The notes: generated by a model from the letters alone, not told the origin. 64,000 nt of DNA from Cyclobacterium sp. (GCF_014762705.1 NZ_JABURL010000046.1:62001-126000), one strand, 5' to 3'; shown: positions 48,301 through 58,665, counted from the stretch's first letter. Made by a program: numbers and translations.

Positions 48301-49256
48301 CCCAATCTGTTTTTTTTGATCCACCAGGTATATATCCCTGACACATCCAGTCTGCTCACATACCACAACCTGAAAAAAAAGTAGCGGAGACCTGCTTGGG
48401 ATAACTTCCTGTAAAGAGATAAAAATTTCCCCGCCACTTTAAAATTGGCAGAGGCAAGCGAGTGCTTGACCTCATGCAGCAACCTGAATTTCAGGGCTTC
48501 TCTTTCATTTCCATTGGCTACCATATCATAAATTTTTTCACAAACCCTGAGGGTAGAGGGTAAAAGTGCGGAATGCCTTGCCTGATACTGCCGGGTAGAC
48601 AAGGAGCCAGGCAATTCCCTTTTGTACACCCCAATAAAATCCCCATAGACAAACGGGTATTTCCGGGACATCCTGACCAGGATATCAAAATCTTCATAGG
48701 AGAGCTTTTCGTCATAGCCCCCTTCATTCAAAAAGGAGTTGGTCTCCATAACCAGTGTTACTGAGCTGATTACATATTTTCGGACCACCGAAGCAAAAAC
48801 ATCTCCAGTTGGAATTTTGCCTGCATGCTGAAAGGGATAGAAAGGCTTATGGGAGCCATCGGGGTATTCCAGCAAGGCATTGCAAAAATACACCTTTGCT
48901 TTTGCCTTTAACAGCTGCTCCAGTGCCTGAAACAAATGCTCAGGATGTAGGTAATCATCTGCCGCCAAATCTACCAGGTAATCCCCTTTGATGGATGCAA
49001 GGGCTGCATTAAAGGCCTGGCAGTAATTGACCGGACTCTCATAAAACCGGTGATGGATTGCAATTCGGTTTTCATGCTGTTGTATCCAGGTCGAAATCAG
49101 TTTTCGGGACTCATCGTTACTGCCGTTGTCAATGATAAAAATTTCCACCTTTTTATAGGACTGGTCCAAAACACTGTTCAGGGTCTGAATCACATAAGCC
49201 CCCTGATTGTGACAGGTGCAAATTACGGAGACCAATGGATCATGCTTCCTTTCCAT
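48297..49256 (-). CDS. family 2 glycosyltransferase
   Basis: A 319-residue GT-A fold enzyme. It opens with DPLVSVICTCHNQGAYV (about 6-22), has FIIDNGSNDES at about 45-55 and the metal-binding acidic pair in DLAADDYLHPEH (about 96-107). The C-terminal part, with LSYEDFDILVRMSRKYPF, is the acceptor side. No membrane segment is evident. It probably adds a sugar to a surface glycan. It converges on the M16 gene with a four-base overlap of the stop codons, and its start is 90 bases from the divergent YigZ gene. Confidence 0.9.
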   Translation of the reverse strand: MERKHDPLVSVICTCHNQGAYVIQTLNSVLDQSYKKVEIFIIDNGSNDESRKLISTWIQQHENRIAIHHRFYESPVNYCQAFNAALASIKGDYLVDLAADDYLHPEHLFQALEQLLKAKAKVYFCNALLEYPDGSHKPFYPFQHAGKIPTGDVFASVVRKYVISSVTLVMETNSFLNEGGYDEKLSYEDFDILVRMSRKYPFVYGDFIGVYKRELPGSLSTRQYQARHSALLPSTLRVCEKIYDMVANGNEREALKFRLLHEVKHSLASANFKVAGKFLSLYRKLSQAGLRYFFFRLWYVSRLDVSGIYTWWIKKNRLG

Positions 49257-49346
49257 TTTCTAAATCTGGGGATTACAAATCTTACATTGAAATGCCTAAA
49301 TTAGCAAATATTCACACACCTGACCCTTCGAAAGCAAAACAGCTGT

Positions 49347-49943
49347 ATGAGCGATTCATTCAAGACCATCAAAGCACCGGCTACAGGACTGTATAAAGAA
49401 AAGGGAAGTAAGTTTCTGTCGTTTATCTACCCTGTGGAAAATGAAGCCGAGGTACAGGAAATGGTAAACCAGCTAAAAAAAACCTACCATGATGCCCGCC
49501 ACCACTGCTATGCCTATGTTTTGGGCAAAGAAATGGACTACTTTCGGGCGAATGACGACGGAGAACCTCATCATAGTGCCGGAGACCCCATTTTGGGGCA
49601 GCTGCGGTCTAATGAACTTACCCAATCCCTTATCGTGGTAGTCAGGTATTTTGGAGGAACCAAATTGGGGAAAGGTGGCCTGGTCCAGGCATACAAAACC
49701 GCTGCAGCGGAAGCCATCGCCTCGGGAGAAATCATTACCAAAACCCTTACCACTGCACTGACCATCACTTTTGATTATGAAGCCATGGATCAGGTGATGC
49801 ATACCATCAGTCGCCATGAGCTGAAAATTGCCCATCAGGATTTTGGTAACAGCTGCCGTATTCAATTGGAATGCAGGGAAAATTTACGTGAGGAATTGAA
49901 AGCCTTGTTTAAAGGCATTCCTTCACTGAAAATACTCACATAG
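49347..49943 (+). CDS. YigZ/IMPACT family protein
   Basis: A 198-residue protein of the UPF0029/IMPACT family. The signature is clear: RHHCYAYVLG (about 50-59), DDGEPHHSAGDPILGQL (about 70-86) and VVRYFGGTKLGKGGLVQAY (about 97-115). The C-terminal DUF1949 ferredoxin-like domain (about 135-198) completes it. In eukaryotes IMPACT modulates Gcn2; in bacteria the role is unclear. Its 3' end overlaps the convergent exonuclease gene by 8 bases. Confidence 0.93.
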   Translation: MSDSFKTIKAPATGLYKEKGSKFLSFIYPVENEAEVQEMVNQLKKTYHDARHHCYAYVLGKEMDYFRANDDGEPHHSAGDPILGQLRSNELTQSLIVVVRYFGGTKLGKGGLVQAYKTAAAEAIASGEIITKTLTTALTITFDYEAMDQVMHTISRHELKIAHQDFGNSCRIQLECRENLREELKALFKGIPSLKILT

Positions 49944-50538
49944 AAAAGATTTCGTCCAGATAACCCTGCTTGTAAAGTTTAAGAAATATTTCCAGGCAGG
50001 CCCATGCATCGGTTGCCGCATAAAGCAACTGTTTGTTGGTCAGGGCCGGTGCTTCCCAGTTAGAAACCTGCTCGGATTTAGAGATGCGGATACCCAAAAC
50101 CATGGCGCTTAGGTTCCTCACACCTACATTCAAAAAACCCACTCGCTTTAGCTCTTCATTGAGATCAAAAAAGGCATCAGGTGAAAAACCGGGAGAAATC
50201 TTTTTTAAAGCCTTGATATCATCCCTTACAGCAGCCCCCACCTTAACAATTCGGGAGCTTTCCAAAACCGCTTTGGCTTCATCGGGAAATCCTATCTCGT
50301 TCAGCCTGATCAGATAAGCTCTTTCTTTGGTGGCCAATTGCAGTAAGGCCACTTCATGGCTTACCCCTCTTCTGAATGCGGGCCGGGTCTCGGTATCGAA
50401 GCCTACAAAAGATTGAGAAAGCAGTTCTGTCTCCATAAGCCTTAGGGCTTTTTGGTCTTCTACAAGGACGATCTCTCCTTCAAAAGCCCCTAATTCCATT
50501 TCGTTTACCTCCTGCTTGCTTATTTTTAATGGTATCAT
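49936..50538 (-). CDS. 3'-5' exonuclease, RNase D-like (DEDDy)
   Basis: A 200-residue single-domain exonuclease. The first DxE motif is in FVGFDTETRPAF (about 46-57), the second Asp region in VGAAVRDDIKALK (about 116-128), and the third motif with Tyr and Asp in LLYAATDAWACLEIF (about 170-184), giving a complete DEDDy set. It lacks the HRDC domains of full RNase D, so the substrate (RNA or DNA) is open. Its ATG overlaps the nhaC stop by four bases on the minus strand, indicating co-transcription. Confidence 0.9.
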   Translation of the reverse strand: MIPLKISKQEVNEMELGAFEGEIVLVEDQKALRLMETELLSQSFVGFDTETRPAFRRGVSHEVALLQLATKERAYLIRLNEIGFPDEAKAVLESSRIVKVGAAVRDDIKALKKISPGFSPDAFFDLNEELKRVGFLNVGVRNLSAMVLGIRISKSEQVSNWEAPALTNKQLLYAATDAWACLEIFLKLYKQGYLDEIFSM

Positions 50539-52019
50539 GCCAAAATTTCTTCTTGCTTGATTGTTTTCATTTCTTCCTTAGAATAATAATTTATCCCCCA
50601 ATTCAGGTAACCAAACAGTATGGTCATAAAAGGACTGATGATATTGAAAAAACAATATGGTGCATAGGTCAGGGTCGCCACGCCCAATACGGATGCCTGG
50701 GTAGCACCACAGGTATTCCAGGGAATGAGCACAGAGGTGACAGTGGCACTATCTTCCAATGTCCTACTGAGATTTTCTCCTTTCAGTCCTCTTTTTTTGT
50801 AAATATCCGAATACATCCGGCCGGGCACCAATATGGCCAGGTACTGATCAGAGGTAGTGACATTAAAAAACACGCCTGTTCCGGCAGTAGCGGCAATCAA
50901 GGAACCCACAGAGTTTACCTTGCTGATTACAGCCTCCGCAATGACTTTTAGCATACCACTTACTTCCATGATTCCTCCAAAAACCATCGCACAAATAATC
51001 AGCCAAACGGTGTATAACATGCCCGCCATACCGCCTGTAACCAATAATTCATTGACAATTTCATTAGAAGTTACGATGGCAGTATCACCAAAAAGTGATC
51101 CCATTACGATTCGGAAAGTCTGCAAGGCAGTGCCACCTTCTATACCGGTGGCTAGGCTTCTGATCACCTCGCCCTGAAAAATTACAGCAAATAATGCCCC
51201 CAGCAGTGCTCCTGCCAGCAAGGTGGGTATGGCAGGGACTTTTTTCATAATAAGCAAAAGCACCAATGCAGGAACTATAAAAAGCCAACCATTAATGGTA
51301 AATGTACCTGATATTACGCGGGATATTTCCTCTACCTGTCCTATCGTGCCGGCCGGCTGCCCCCAAATCCCAATAATACCAAATATGACCAGGGTGATGG
51401 AAATGGATGGGACAGTGGTTTTGACCATGTGCCGGATATGGGTAAAAAGGTCTGTGCCTGCCATGGCCGGGGCCAGGTTGGTCGTGTCGGACAGGGGTGA
51501 CATTTTATCACCAAAATAGGCTCCGGAAATAATCGCCCCCCCGATGATTCCTTCACTAAAACCTAAAGCCTTGCCTATCCCGAGCAAAGCAACTCCTACC
51601 GTGGCTACCGTGGTCCAACTGCTCCCGGTAGAAACAGAGACCACCCCACAAACCACACAGGCGGCAAGGAGAAAGATTGAAGGGTTCAATACCTTAAGTC
51701 CATAATAAATCATGGCTGGAACAATTCCGCTGATCATCCAGCTTCCTGCCAGGGAACCGATCAATAACAATATCAAAATAGAAGACATGGCCGAGGAAAT
51801 GCTCCTGATAATGCCATCCTGTAACTTGTCCCAATGAACACCCAACCTGAAAACGGCCATCATTCCGGCAATTCCGGAAGAAATAACCAGCACCAACTGA
51901 TTGGAACCCAAAAGTCCATCGGTACCAAACACATTGATATTGATCGCCAAAAGGACAATCAGGAAAATAATCGGAAATAAGGCTTCCCATAAGGAAGGTT
52001 TTCTTGAAGATCTATCCAT
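50535..52019 (-). CDS. nhaC: Na+/H+ antiporter, NhaC family
   Basis: A 494-residue inner-membrane protein with about 11-12 hydrophobic helices that exchanges sodium for protons. The NhaC family block is well preserved: SGAYFGDKMSPLSDTTNLAP (about 166-185), preceded by VSTGSSWTTVATVG, and later TSDQYLAILVPGRMY and LIPWNTCGATQASVLGV. It fits a marine or saline habitat. Transcribed on the minus strand ahead of the exonuclease gene. The AT-rich upstream region (52020-52217) is shared with the divergent Mpo1-like gene and has no full promoter match. Confidence 0.93.
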   Translation of the reverse strand: MDRSSRKPSLWEALFPIIFLIVLLAININVFGTDGLLGSNQLVLVISSGIAGMMAVFRLGVHWDKLQDGIIRSISSAMSSILILLLIGSLAGSWMISGIVPAMIYYGLKVLNPSIFLLAACVVCGVVSVSTGSSWTTVATVGVALLGIGKALGFSEGIIGGAIISGAYFGDKMSPLSDTTNLAPAMAGTDLFTHIRHMVKTTVPSISITLVIFGIIGIWGQPAGTIGQVEEISRVISGTFTINGWLFIVPALVLLLIMKKVPAIPTLLAGALLGALFAVIFQGEVIRSLATGIEGGTALQTFRIVMGSLFGDTAIVTSNEIVNELLVTGGMAGMLYTVWLIICAMVFGGIMEVSGMLKVIAEAVISKVNSVGSLIAATAGTGVFFNVTTSDQYLAILVPGRMYSDIYKKRGLKGENLSRTLEDSATVTSVLIPWNTCGATQASVLGVATLTYAPYCFFNIISPFMTILFGYLNWGINYYSKEEMKTIKQEEILA

Positions 52020-52217
52020 TTATAAAATTTGTAGGCATAGAAAAGCTTAAAGTTAAAAAAAAATATGAATTTACTATCTTTACCTACAGAACTCTTTTGA
52101 AATTTGAAATAACAACCCAAATGACCAAATTTAATTTCAAATTCGAATGGGCTTGTATGGATATCATTTTTTTTTATTAACTTAAAACAAATTATCAAAT
52201 GAACAAATATCCTGAGC

Positions 52218-52697
52218 ATGAGGAGAATTGATAATCTACTAACCGAATATGGCATCAGCCATCAGCATCCCACCAATAAAATCATACATTGGATTTGTGT
52301 GCCTGCTATTTTTTTTAGTATAGTAGGCCTGATTTACTGTATACCAGCCGGTCCCATGCTGGAATTTGGTTCTATTTTAGGAGATTTCGCCAATTGGGCC
52401 ACTTTGATTCTATTGCTGGTCTTCTTTTATTACTATTCGCTTTCACCTCCACTGGCTTTGGGCATGTTATTGTTTTCTGCGAGCTGCCTGGCACTTGCCA
52501 ACTTTTTGGACCTGATTTTGCCTTTCCCTTTTTGGTCGTTTTGTGTACTTGTCTTTTTATTGGCCTGGATACTTCAATTTTACGGACATAAAATTGAGGG
52601 CAAAAAACCTTCTTTTTTCAAGGATCTTCAGTTTTTGCTTATAGGTCCTGCCTGGTTGATGCATTTCATTTACAAACGATTAGGGCTTTCCTATTGA
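52218..52697 (+). CDS. Mpo1-like (DUF962) membrane protein
   Basis: A 159-residue membrane protein with about four helices. The conserved pattern is present: HQHPTNKIIHWICVP (about 15-29) at the start and QFYGHKIEGKKPSF (about 124-137) followed by LQFLLIGPAWLM. In yeast Mpo1 is an Fe(II) dioxygenase that alpha-oxidises 2-hydroxy fatty acids, and the two His-containing motifs here match the proposed metal ligands. A role in sphingolipid or hydroxy-fatty-acid turnover is therefore plausible; many Bacteroidota make such lipids. This is inference from the family only. Confidence 0.88.
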   Translation: MRRIDNLLTEYGISHQHPTNKIIHWICVPAIFFSIVGLIYCIPAGPMLEFGSILGDFANWATLILLLVFFYYYSLSPPLALGMLLFSASCLALANFLDLILPFPFWSFCVLVFLLAWILQFYGHKIEGKKPSFFKDLQFLLIGPAWLMHFIYKRLGLSY

Positions 52698-52752
52698 TAT
52701 TACCAGAGTAAAGCGCCCGTTACCACCGTCTTCCCAATTGCCGGTCCTTTAC

Positions 52753-52760
52753 TATATTTG
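52753..52760 (+). promoter_or_regulatory. candidate -7 box (TATATTTG) before the KefB-like gene
   Basis: TATATTTG matches TAnnTTTG and lies 48 bases before the start. No TTTG at the expected -33 position was found, so this is a partial match. Confidence 0.42.
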
Positions 52761-52808
52761 TTATATTTTGTTTAACTTGTTATCGTGAATTTTTAAATAA
52801 ACGATCAA

Positions 52809-54824
52809 ATGAACCCCCTAATATTAGCAGCAGCTGAAATACCTCTCTTATCAGATATTGTGGTCATCTTTGGATTGGCCATACTGGTGATCCTGCTTTT
52901 CATGCGGCTAAAACTGCCCACCATTATCGGGTATTTGCTTACCGGTGCCATAGCCGGACCCTATGGCCTTTCCTTGGTCGATGCTTCTACTGCGGTGGAA
53001 GTGCTTTCTGAAATTGGTGTGATTCTACTGCTTTTTGTCATAGGCATGGAATTTTCCCTGAAAAGCCTGATGGCTATTAAAAAGGCGGTTTTTATTGGAG
53101 GTAGTCTGCAGGTAGCCCTGACCATAGCTGTGACAGCTATCATTACGTATTTTTTTGGATATGATTGGAACATTGCCGTGTTTTTCGGGTTTCTCTTTGC
53201 TTTAAGTAGCACGGCTATTGTGCTCAAACTCCTTCAGGAAAGTGGACAAATCAATACCATATCCGGCCGCACTACCCTGGCCATATTGATTTTTCAGGAC
53301 ATTATTATTGTCCCCCTGGTATTGTTTACCCCTATGCTGGCAGGAGAATCGGACAACATCCTGCTTTCCTTATTTTACATGGCTTTGAAAGGCGGGTTGG
53401 TAATCATTTTGACCATACTGAGTGCCAAATACCTGATACCCCAATTGTTGTACCGGGTGGCCAAATCCAAAAATGAGGAACTATTTCTCCTGAGCATAAT
53501 TGTCACTTGTTTTGCCGTAGCCTATGTCACCTCCTTACTTGGTCTTTCTCTTGGTTTGGGTGCTTTTTTGGCAGGTTTGATCATCAGTGAGTCCGAATAC
53601 AGCCACCATGCTACCGGTAAAATTTTGCCTTTCAGGGAGATATTCCTCAGCTTCTTTTTTGTCTCTGTGGGCATGCTTTTTGATATCAGCTTTCTGGTGG
53701 ACCACATCCTGATCATTCTGGCGCTGGTCCTGTTGACATTTGTCGTTAAATTTTTGGTCGTTTCCTTATCCGTTAAAGCTATAGGGAGCAATTTTAAGGA
53801 ATCTTTTATAGTTGCATTTTCAATTTTCCAGGTGGGTGAATTCTCCTTGTTACTGGCAAAAGAGGGATTGAAATACGAGCTATTGGACAATACTACTTAC
53901 CAGTATTTTCTGGCCATATCCATCATCACCATGATCATTACGCCCTTTGTCCTGAAAAGCAGGGAAAACCTGGCCTGCAGGGTATTGAATATCCCGGTGC
54001 CCAAAAATTTCAAAGCCCGGTTTGGCGATAAACTGGATTTGCCTGCCGGCGAAATAGAAACCGATCAGCTCAGCGACCACCTTATCATTATTGGTTTTGG
54101 CCTGAATGGACGCAACCTGGCCAAGGCGGCCAAAAGGGCTAACATACCTTATGCAATCATTGAAATGAACCCGGAAACAGTAAAAGTGGAAGCTGCTAAG
54201 GGTGAGCCCATCATGTATGGAGATGCGGCGAATGCTGTGGTTCTGGAACATGTAAAAATCCATAAAGCCAGGGTGGTGGTGATCGCCATATCCAACCATG
54301 AGTCTACCAAAGGGATCATTATCAATATCAGGGATGCCACTCAAAACGCTTTTATTATAGTACGGACCCGATACGTAAACGAAATAGAGGCCATGCTCAA
54401 ATTAGGTGCTGATGAGGTAATCCCTGAAGAATTCGAAACTTCCATCGAGATTTTTACCAGGGTCCTGAACAAATACCTGGTGCCCAAAGGGGAAATTGAA
54501 GATTTCACGCATGATGTAAGGTTTCACAATTATGAGGTCTTCAGGACCTTGACCAGTGACAATGGCAATACCATCACGCTGGATGTACCCGAAATCAACT
54601 TTGCGGGCATAAAGGTGGAAAAAGACCATGGGTCCCTGATAGGAAAAGCCATTAAAGACATCAATCTCAGAGAGCAGGTAGGTATCAACATGGTGGCCAT
54701 CAAACGGGAAGGTAAAACCAAAACGGAAATTACAGGAAACACCAAAATAAAGCTCGGTGACATTGTCTATGTAGTGGGTCGGCCAGAAGCCCTGGAAAAA
54801 TTTGAAAAGGAAGTCAGTATTTAA
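52809..54824 (+). CDS. CPA2-type cation:proton antiporter with TrkA-N and TrkA-C domains (KefB-like)
   Basis: A 671-residue transporter. Residues about 1-395 form 12 or so membrane helices of the Na+/H+ exchanger fold (VVIFGLAILVILLF, ALSSTAIVLKLL, LGLGAFLAGLIISESEY). An RCK_N Rossmann domain follows (about 420-540; HLIIIGFGLNGRNLAKAA with the GxGxxG-type loop, then an acidic EMNPE), then a TrkA-C domain (about 585-671). This resembles KefB/KefC potassium efflux or related antiporters gated by nucleotides. The ion, K+ or Na+, cannot be told. It stands alone, with a partial promoter upstream. Confidence 0.92.
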   Translation: MNPLILAAAEIPLLSDIVVIFGLAILVILLFMRLKLPTIIGYLLTGAIAGPYGLSLVDASTAVEVLSEIGVILLLFVIGMEFSLKSLMAIKKAVFIGGSLQVALTIAVTAIITYFFGYDWNIAVFFGFLFALSSTAIVLKLLQESGQINTISGRTTLAILIFQDIIIVPLVLFTPMLAGESDNILLSLFYMALKGGLVIILTILSAKYLIPQLLYRVAKSKNEELFLLSIIVTCFAVAYVTSLLGLSLGLGAFLAGLIISESEYSHHATGKILPFREIFLSFFFVSVGMLFDISFLVDHILIILALVLLTFVVKFLVVSLSVKAIGSNFKESFIVAFSIFQVGEFSLLLAKEGLKYELLDNTTYQYFLAISIITMIITPFVLKSRENLACRVLNIPVPKNFKARFGDKLDLPAGEIETDQLSDHLIIIGFGLNGRNLAKAAKRANIPYAIIEMNPETVKVEAAKGEPIMYGDAANAVVLEHVKIHKARVVVIAISNHESTKGIIINIRDATQNAFIIVRTRYVNEIEAMLKLGADEVIPEEFETSIEIFTRVLNKYLVPKGEIEDFTHDVRFHNYEVFRTLTSDNGNTITLDVPEINFAGIKVEKDHGSLIGKAIKDINLREQVGINMVAIKREGKTKTEITGNTKIKLGDIVYVVGRPEALEKFEKEVSI

Positions 54825-54857
54825 AGACCTTTGATAGATATATTTACCTAGGTTTAA

Positions 54858-54949
54858 TTGCATTTGGTCAGAAAATCCCCATTATTATTTTCCGGAAAAA
54901 AGAATTTGAGGCCAAATAGGCATCTTTCAAACCGTCAAACCAAATGCAA
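54858..54949. repeat. 11-base inverted repeat in the spacer between the antiporter and queA
   Basis: TTGCATTTGGT at 54858-54868 is the exact reverse complement of ACCAAATGCAA at 54939-54949, with 70 bases between. It could be paired binding sites or an RNA stem, but may also be chance in an AT-rich 271-base spacer. Confidence 0.35.
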
Positions 54950-55038
54950 CACCAAAAGGTAGCACTTGTCCTGATTTTTTAAGTAGGGGATTTTTAACCT
55001 TCATCATTGTGATTCCAATTGCATCATCCGGGTTTAAG

Positions 55039-55075
55039 CAAAAAAACCCGTAGAAAAAATATCTCTACGGGTTGC
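55039..55075 (-). terminator. terminator of queA
   Basis: A perfect ten-base stem AACCCGTAGA/TCTACGGGTT (55045-55054 with 55064-55073), loop nine bases. Read on the minus strand it is followed by a T run (55046-55041). It lies 22 bases beyond the queA stop. Confidence 0.78.
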
Positions 55076-55095
55076 TTAATAGTAGTTCTTACATC

Positions 55096-56145
55096 TTAAA
55101 GGATCAGCATAGCATCACCATAACTGAAGAACTTATAATTTTCCTTGATGCCCTCCTGGTAAGCCTTCATGATCAGGTCATACCCTCCAAATGCGGAAGC
55201 CGTCATCAGTAATGTGGACTCTGGCAGGTGAAAATTGGTGATCAGGGCATTGGCAATCTTAAACTCATAGGGCGGAATGATAAATTTATCGGTCCAGCCA
55301 CTGCTGGCCTTGAGTCGGCCATTGGCGGTAACTGAAGATTCAATCGTTTTCAGGGAGGTGGTTCCTACGGAAACAACTTTTTTCTTAGTGTCCAAAGCCT
55401 TGTTTACCAAATCCACTGTTCCCTGAGGAATATCGTAATTTTCAGAATCCATTTTGTGTTTGGTCAGGTCCTCCACATCTACCTGCCTAAAAGTTCCCAA
55501 TCCTATGTGCAGGGTGATGGGGCATACCTCTACCCCTTTGATCTCAAGTCTTTTTAACAAGTGCTGCGTAAAATGCAATCCTGCAGTCGGGGCAGCGACG
55601 GCTCCCACATGCTGGGCAAAAATGGTCTGGTACCTTTCCCTGTCGGCATCCACCACGTCCCTTTCTATAAATTCTTTCAAGATAGGCGTTTCTCCGAGGG
55701 TATCGATGGTTTTGTAGAATTCTTCATCCGTGCCATCAAATAAAAACCGGATCGTACGTCCCCTGGAAGTAGTGTTGTCGATCACCTCTGCAACCAGGTC
55801 GCTATCTCCAAAATAAAGCTTGTTGCCTACCCTTATCTTTCGGGCGGGGTCCACCAATACATCCCAAAGCCGAAGTTCCTGATTCAGCTCTCTCAACAGA
55901 AAGACCTCAATTTTGGCACCGGTCTTTTCCTTATTTCCGTAAAGCCTGGCCGGAAAAACCTTGGTATTGTTGGTGACGAATACATCTCCTTCGCCAAAAT
56001 ACTCGATGATATCTTTAAAAACCCGATGTTCTATTTTACCCGTATCCCTGTGAACCACCATTAATCTGGATTCATCCCGGTTTTCCGGTGGGTACAAGGA
56101 AATAAGTTTTTTGGGAATTTCAAATTTGAAATCTGATAACTTCAT
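55096..56145 (-). CDS. queA: tRNA preQ1(34) S-adenosylmethionine ribosyltransferase-isomerase QueA
   Basis: A 349-residue enzyme that transfers and isomerises the ribosyl part of SAM onto preQ1 at tRNA position 34, giving epoxyqueuosine. It opens with the family start [29 protein letters not shown] (spanning about 2-30) and contains [16 protein letters not shown] (about 51-66), [14 protein letters not shown] (about 177-190) and [10 protein letters not shown] (about 214-223). The C-terminal [21 protein letters not shown] block is complete. No other queuosine gene is close. It has a terminator and a partial promoter, so it is likely monocistronic. Confidence 0.96.
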   Translation of the reverse strand: MKLSDFKFEIPKKLISLYPPENRDESRLMVVHRDTGKIEHRVFKDIIEYFGEGDVFVTNNTKVFPARLYGNKEKTGAKIEVFLLRELNQELRLWDVLVDPARKIRVGNKLYFGDSDLVAEVIDNTTSRGRTIRFLFDGTDEEFYKTIDTLGETPILKEFIERDVVDADRERYQTIFAQHVGAVAAPTAGLHFTQHLLKRLEIKGVEVCPITLHIGLGTFRQVDVEDLTKHKMDSENYDIPQGTVDLVNKALDTKKKVVSVGTTSLKTIESSVTANGRLKASSGWTDKFIIPPYEFKIANALITNFHLPESTLLMTASAFGGYDLIMKAYQEGIKENYKFFSYGDAMLIL

Positions 56146-56194
56146 GTGTATATATTTTGGAAATAAAGCGTAAACGTAATTATCGTAAAAAATG

Positions 56195-56202
56195 CAAAGA
56201 TA
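56195..56202 (-). promoter_or_regulatory. candidate -7 box for queA (TATCTTTG on the minus strand)
   Basis: Read on the minus strand TATCTTTG fits TAnnTTTG and lies 49 bases before the queA start. No -33 TTG at the usual distance was found. Confidence 0.42.
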
Positions 56203-56262
56203 GTAAGAAATTACCCTTATTCTATCTATATTGTAAAATTGTTTTAAATATTCTGATATTTG

Positions 56263-57507
56263 ATGATACTAAGGCTCCTCTGGGAAAGTTTTCGCTTTGC
56301 GATGCAGGCGTTAAAATCCAATTTAACCCGAACCATTCTATCCCTTCTGGGAGTCACAGTAGGCATATTTGCCATTATTGCAGTTTTCACCCTGGTGGAT
56401 TCCCTGGAAAGAAACATCAAGGATAGCCTTACTTTTTTGGGAAGCAATGTGATTCGGGTAGACAGGTTTCCCTTTTCTTCGGGTCCCCAGGAATACCCCT
56501 GGTGGCGGTATTTCCGACGTCCACCCGGCAGCTATTCCGAATTCACCTTTCTCGACGAACGCCTCAGCAGTGCTGCCGGAGTCACCATCTTTGCCAATAC
56601 CCGTACGACTGTAAAAGCTGGAAGCAATGCCTATGAAATGGCAAATTTGGATGGGGTGGTTTACAACCATATTAAGGTATACGATATTCCTATACAGGAG
56701 GGTCGTTTTTTTACAGAAATGGAAATCAAGGCATCGCGAAACGTTTCCATTATCGGTGTGAAGATTGCCAATGCCCTGTTTCCGGGACAAAGTCCTATAG
56801 GCAAGGAATTCAAGATCAAAGGTTTGAAATTCATCGTTATCGGAGTACTGGAGGAAGAAGGCGAGGGCCTTTTTGACACTCCGTCCAAAGACGAGGCACT
56901 GATGGTCCCCTATGGGGCCTTCAACAAACTTTTTTACGTAGGAAAAAACGGCATAGAACCAACCATTGCCGCCAAAGGCAGGGACGATGATCCGGGTTTG
57001 ATTGCCCTGGAAAATGAAATGACCGGACTTTTGAGGGCCAAAAGGGGGCTTAAACCTACTGAAGAGAATAATTTCGCATTGAATAAATCAGAGTTTATAC
57101 AAGATGCCGTTGGTTCGATCTTTGCCGTTATTTCCCTGGCAGGTTGGGTGATCGGAGGTTTTTCCATTTTGATCGGTGGTTTCGGTATTGCCAATATCAT
57201 GTTTGTCTCCGTCAAGGAACGCACCGGCATCATAGGCATTCAAAAATCTTTGGGCGCAAAAAATTATTTCATCCTTACCCAGTTTCTTTTTGAAGCTACT
57301 TTCCTGAGCCTGATAGGAGGCTTTGCCGGCTTAATGATCGTATTTGGTGCCACCTTCATTTCCTTGGGAAACCTGGAAATCATCCTGAGTTTTAAAAACA
57401 TAATGCTTGGCATAGGACTTTCCTCAGCCATAGGCATTGCCTCAGGAATAATTCCGGCTTCCATGGCAGCAAAAATGGATCCGGTAGAAGCTATCAGAAC
57501 TACCTAA
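56263..57507 (+). CDS. MacB/FtsX-type ABC transporter permease
   Basis: A 414-residue permease. One N-terminal helix (about 19-45; [20 protein letters not shown]) is followed by a large MacB-type periplasmic domain (about 50-270) and three C-terminal helices of the FtsX domain (about 285-405) with [18 protein letters not shown] and [17 protein letters not shown], the hallmark end of this family. Such permeases work by mechanotransmission in efflux of peptides or lipoproteins. The usual ATPase gene is not adjacent; it lies between queA and recA, each on the opposite strand. I took ATG 56263 rather than the TTG directly before it. Confidence 0.92.
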   Translation: MILRLLWESFRFAMQALKSNLTRTILSLLGVTVGIFAIIAVFTLVDSLERNIKDSLTFLGSNVIRVDRFPFSSGPQEYPWWRYFRRPPGSYSEFTFLDERLSSAAGVTIFANTRTTVKAGSNAYEMANLDGVVYNHIKVYDIPIQEGRFFTEMEIKASRNVSIIGVKIANALFPGQSPIGKEFKIKGLKFIVIGVLEEEGEGLFDTPSKDEALMVPYGAFNKLFYVGKNGIEPTIAAKGRDDDPGLIALENEMTGLLRAKRGLKPTEENNFALNKSEFIQDAVGSIFAVISLAGWVIGGFSILIGGFGIANIMFVSVKERTGIIGIQKSLGAKNYFILTQFLFEATFLSLIGGFAGLMIVFGATFISLGNLEIILSFKNIMLGIGLSSAIGIASGIIPASMAAKMDPVEAIRTT

Positions 57508-57532
57508 AATCGAGCAACGGAATATAAACCGC

Positions 57533-58591
57533 TTATTTTTCCTCTTCTTTTACTTCTTTTTTCCCTTTTCCGTTAGATTTGTTTTTACTTTCTTTCAGAA
57601 TACCTGCCTTTTCCTTGATCTTCAATTCCAACTCATCCATCAATTCAGGATTGTCCAGTAGAAGGGTTTTGACGGCATCCCTTCCCTGGCCCAGTTTGTT
57701 CCCGTCATAAGAAAACCAGGAACCTGCTTTTTTCACAATTTCAAACTCCACTCCAAGATCTATGATTTCTCCGACCTTGGAAATGCCTTCTCCATACATG
57801 ATGTCAAATTCTACTACTTTAAATGGAGGAGAAACCTTGTTTTTGACGACTTTCACCTTGGTCCGGTTGCCCAGGATATTGTCTGCCCCTTCTTTTATTT
57901 GCCCGATCCTGCGGATATCCAGCCTTACGGATGCATAAAACTTTAATGCGTTTCCTCCGGTGGTTGTTTCAGGATTGCCAAACATGACCCCAATCTTCTC
58001 ACGAAGCTGGTTGATAAAAATACAGGCACAGCCTGTTTTGTTGATGGCTCCGGTCAATTTTCTCAAAGCCTGAGACATCAACCTGGCCTGAAGCCCCATT
58101 TTTGAATCGCCCATTTCTCCTTCGAGCTCTCCCTTAGGTACCAGAGCAGCTACAGAGTCAATGACAATGATATCGATGGCCCCGGACCGAATCAGGTGTT
58201 CCGCAATCTCCAGCGCCTGCTCCCCATTGTCAGGCTGGGAAATCAGCAGGTTTTCTATATCTATACCTAACTTTTCTGCATAGGTTTTGTCAAAAGCATG
58301 TTCTGCATCTATGAATGCTGCCAGGCCCCCGGCCTTTTGTGCCTCTGCAATGCAGTGCATGGAAAGGGTGGTTTTTCCGGATGATTCAGGGCCGTATATT
58401 TCTATGACCCTCCCACGTGGCACTCCTCCTATTCCCAGGGCCATATCCAGGCCCAGGGAGCCAGTTGAAATAGCAGGCACGTCCAGTACAACATTGTCGC
58501 TCAATTTCATGACCGTACCTTTGCCATAGGTCTTCTCCAGTTTGTCCAGCGTCAGCTGAAGGGCTTTAAGTTTTTCAGTATTTGCACTCAT
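57533..58591 (-). CDS. recA: recombinase RecA
   Basis: A 352-residue recombinase, normal length, that forms filaments on single-stranded DNA, drives strand exchange and triggers SOS cleavage. Walker A is GPESSGKTT at about 67-75, the Walker B strand is [12 protein letters not shown], and loop L2 and the signature [51 protein letters not shown] block lie across about 175-225. The C-terminus is rich in Lys and Glu (residues about 325-352), as usual. No LexA box was recognised upstream by eye. It converges on the permease gene with 25 bases between. Confidence 0.97.
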   Translation of the reverse strand: MSANTEKLKALQLTLDKLEKTYGKGTVMKLSDNVVLDVPAISTGSLGLDMALGIGGVPRGRVIEIYGPESSGKTTLSMHCIAEAQKAGGLAAFIDAEHAFDKTYAEKLGIDIENLLISQPDNGEQALEIAEHLIRSGAIDIIVIDSVAALVPKGELEGEMGDSKMGLQARLMSQALRKLTGAINKTGCACIFINQLREKIGVMFGNPETTTGGNALKFYASVRLDIRRIGQIKEGADNILGNRTKVKVVKNKVSPPFKVVEFDIMYGEGISKVGEIIDLGVEFEIVKKAGSWFSYDGNKLGQGRDAVKTLLLDNPELMDELELKIKEKAGILKESKNKSNGKGKKEVKEEEK

Positions 58592-58665
58592 GGTATGTAT
58601 TCAAATCTTTCAATTGATAATGTGAAAGTAAACATTAGCCGCTTCATTACCAACTGTGGATAACC

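Noticed and set aside
54402-54863. 153-codon minus-strand frame opposite the end of the antiporter gene.
   Set aside because: It mirrors the coding bias of the TrkA-C region and has no start signal or family match.
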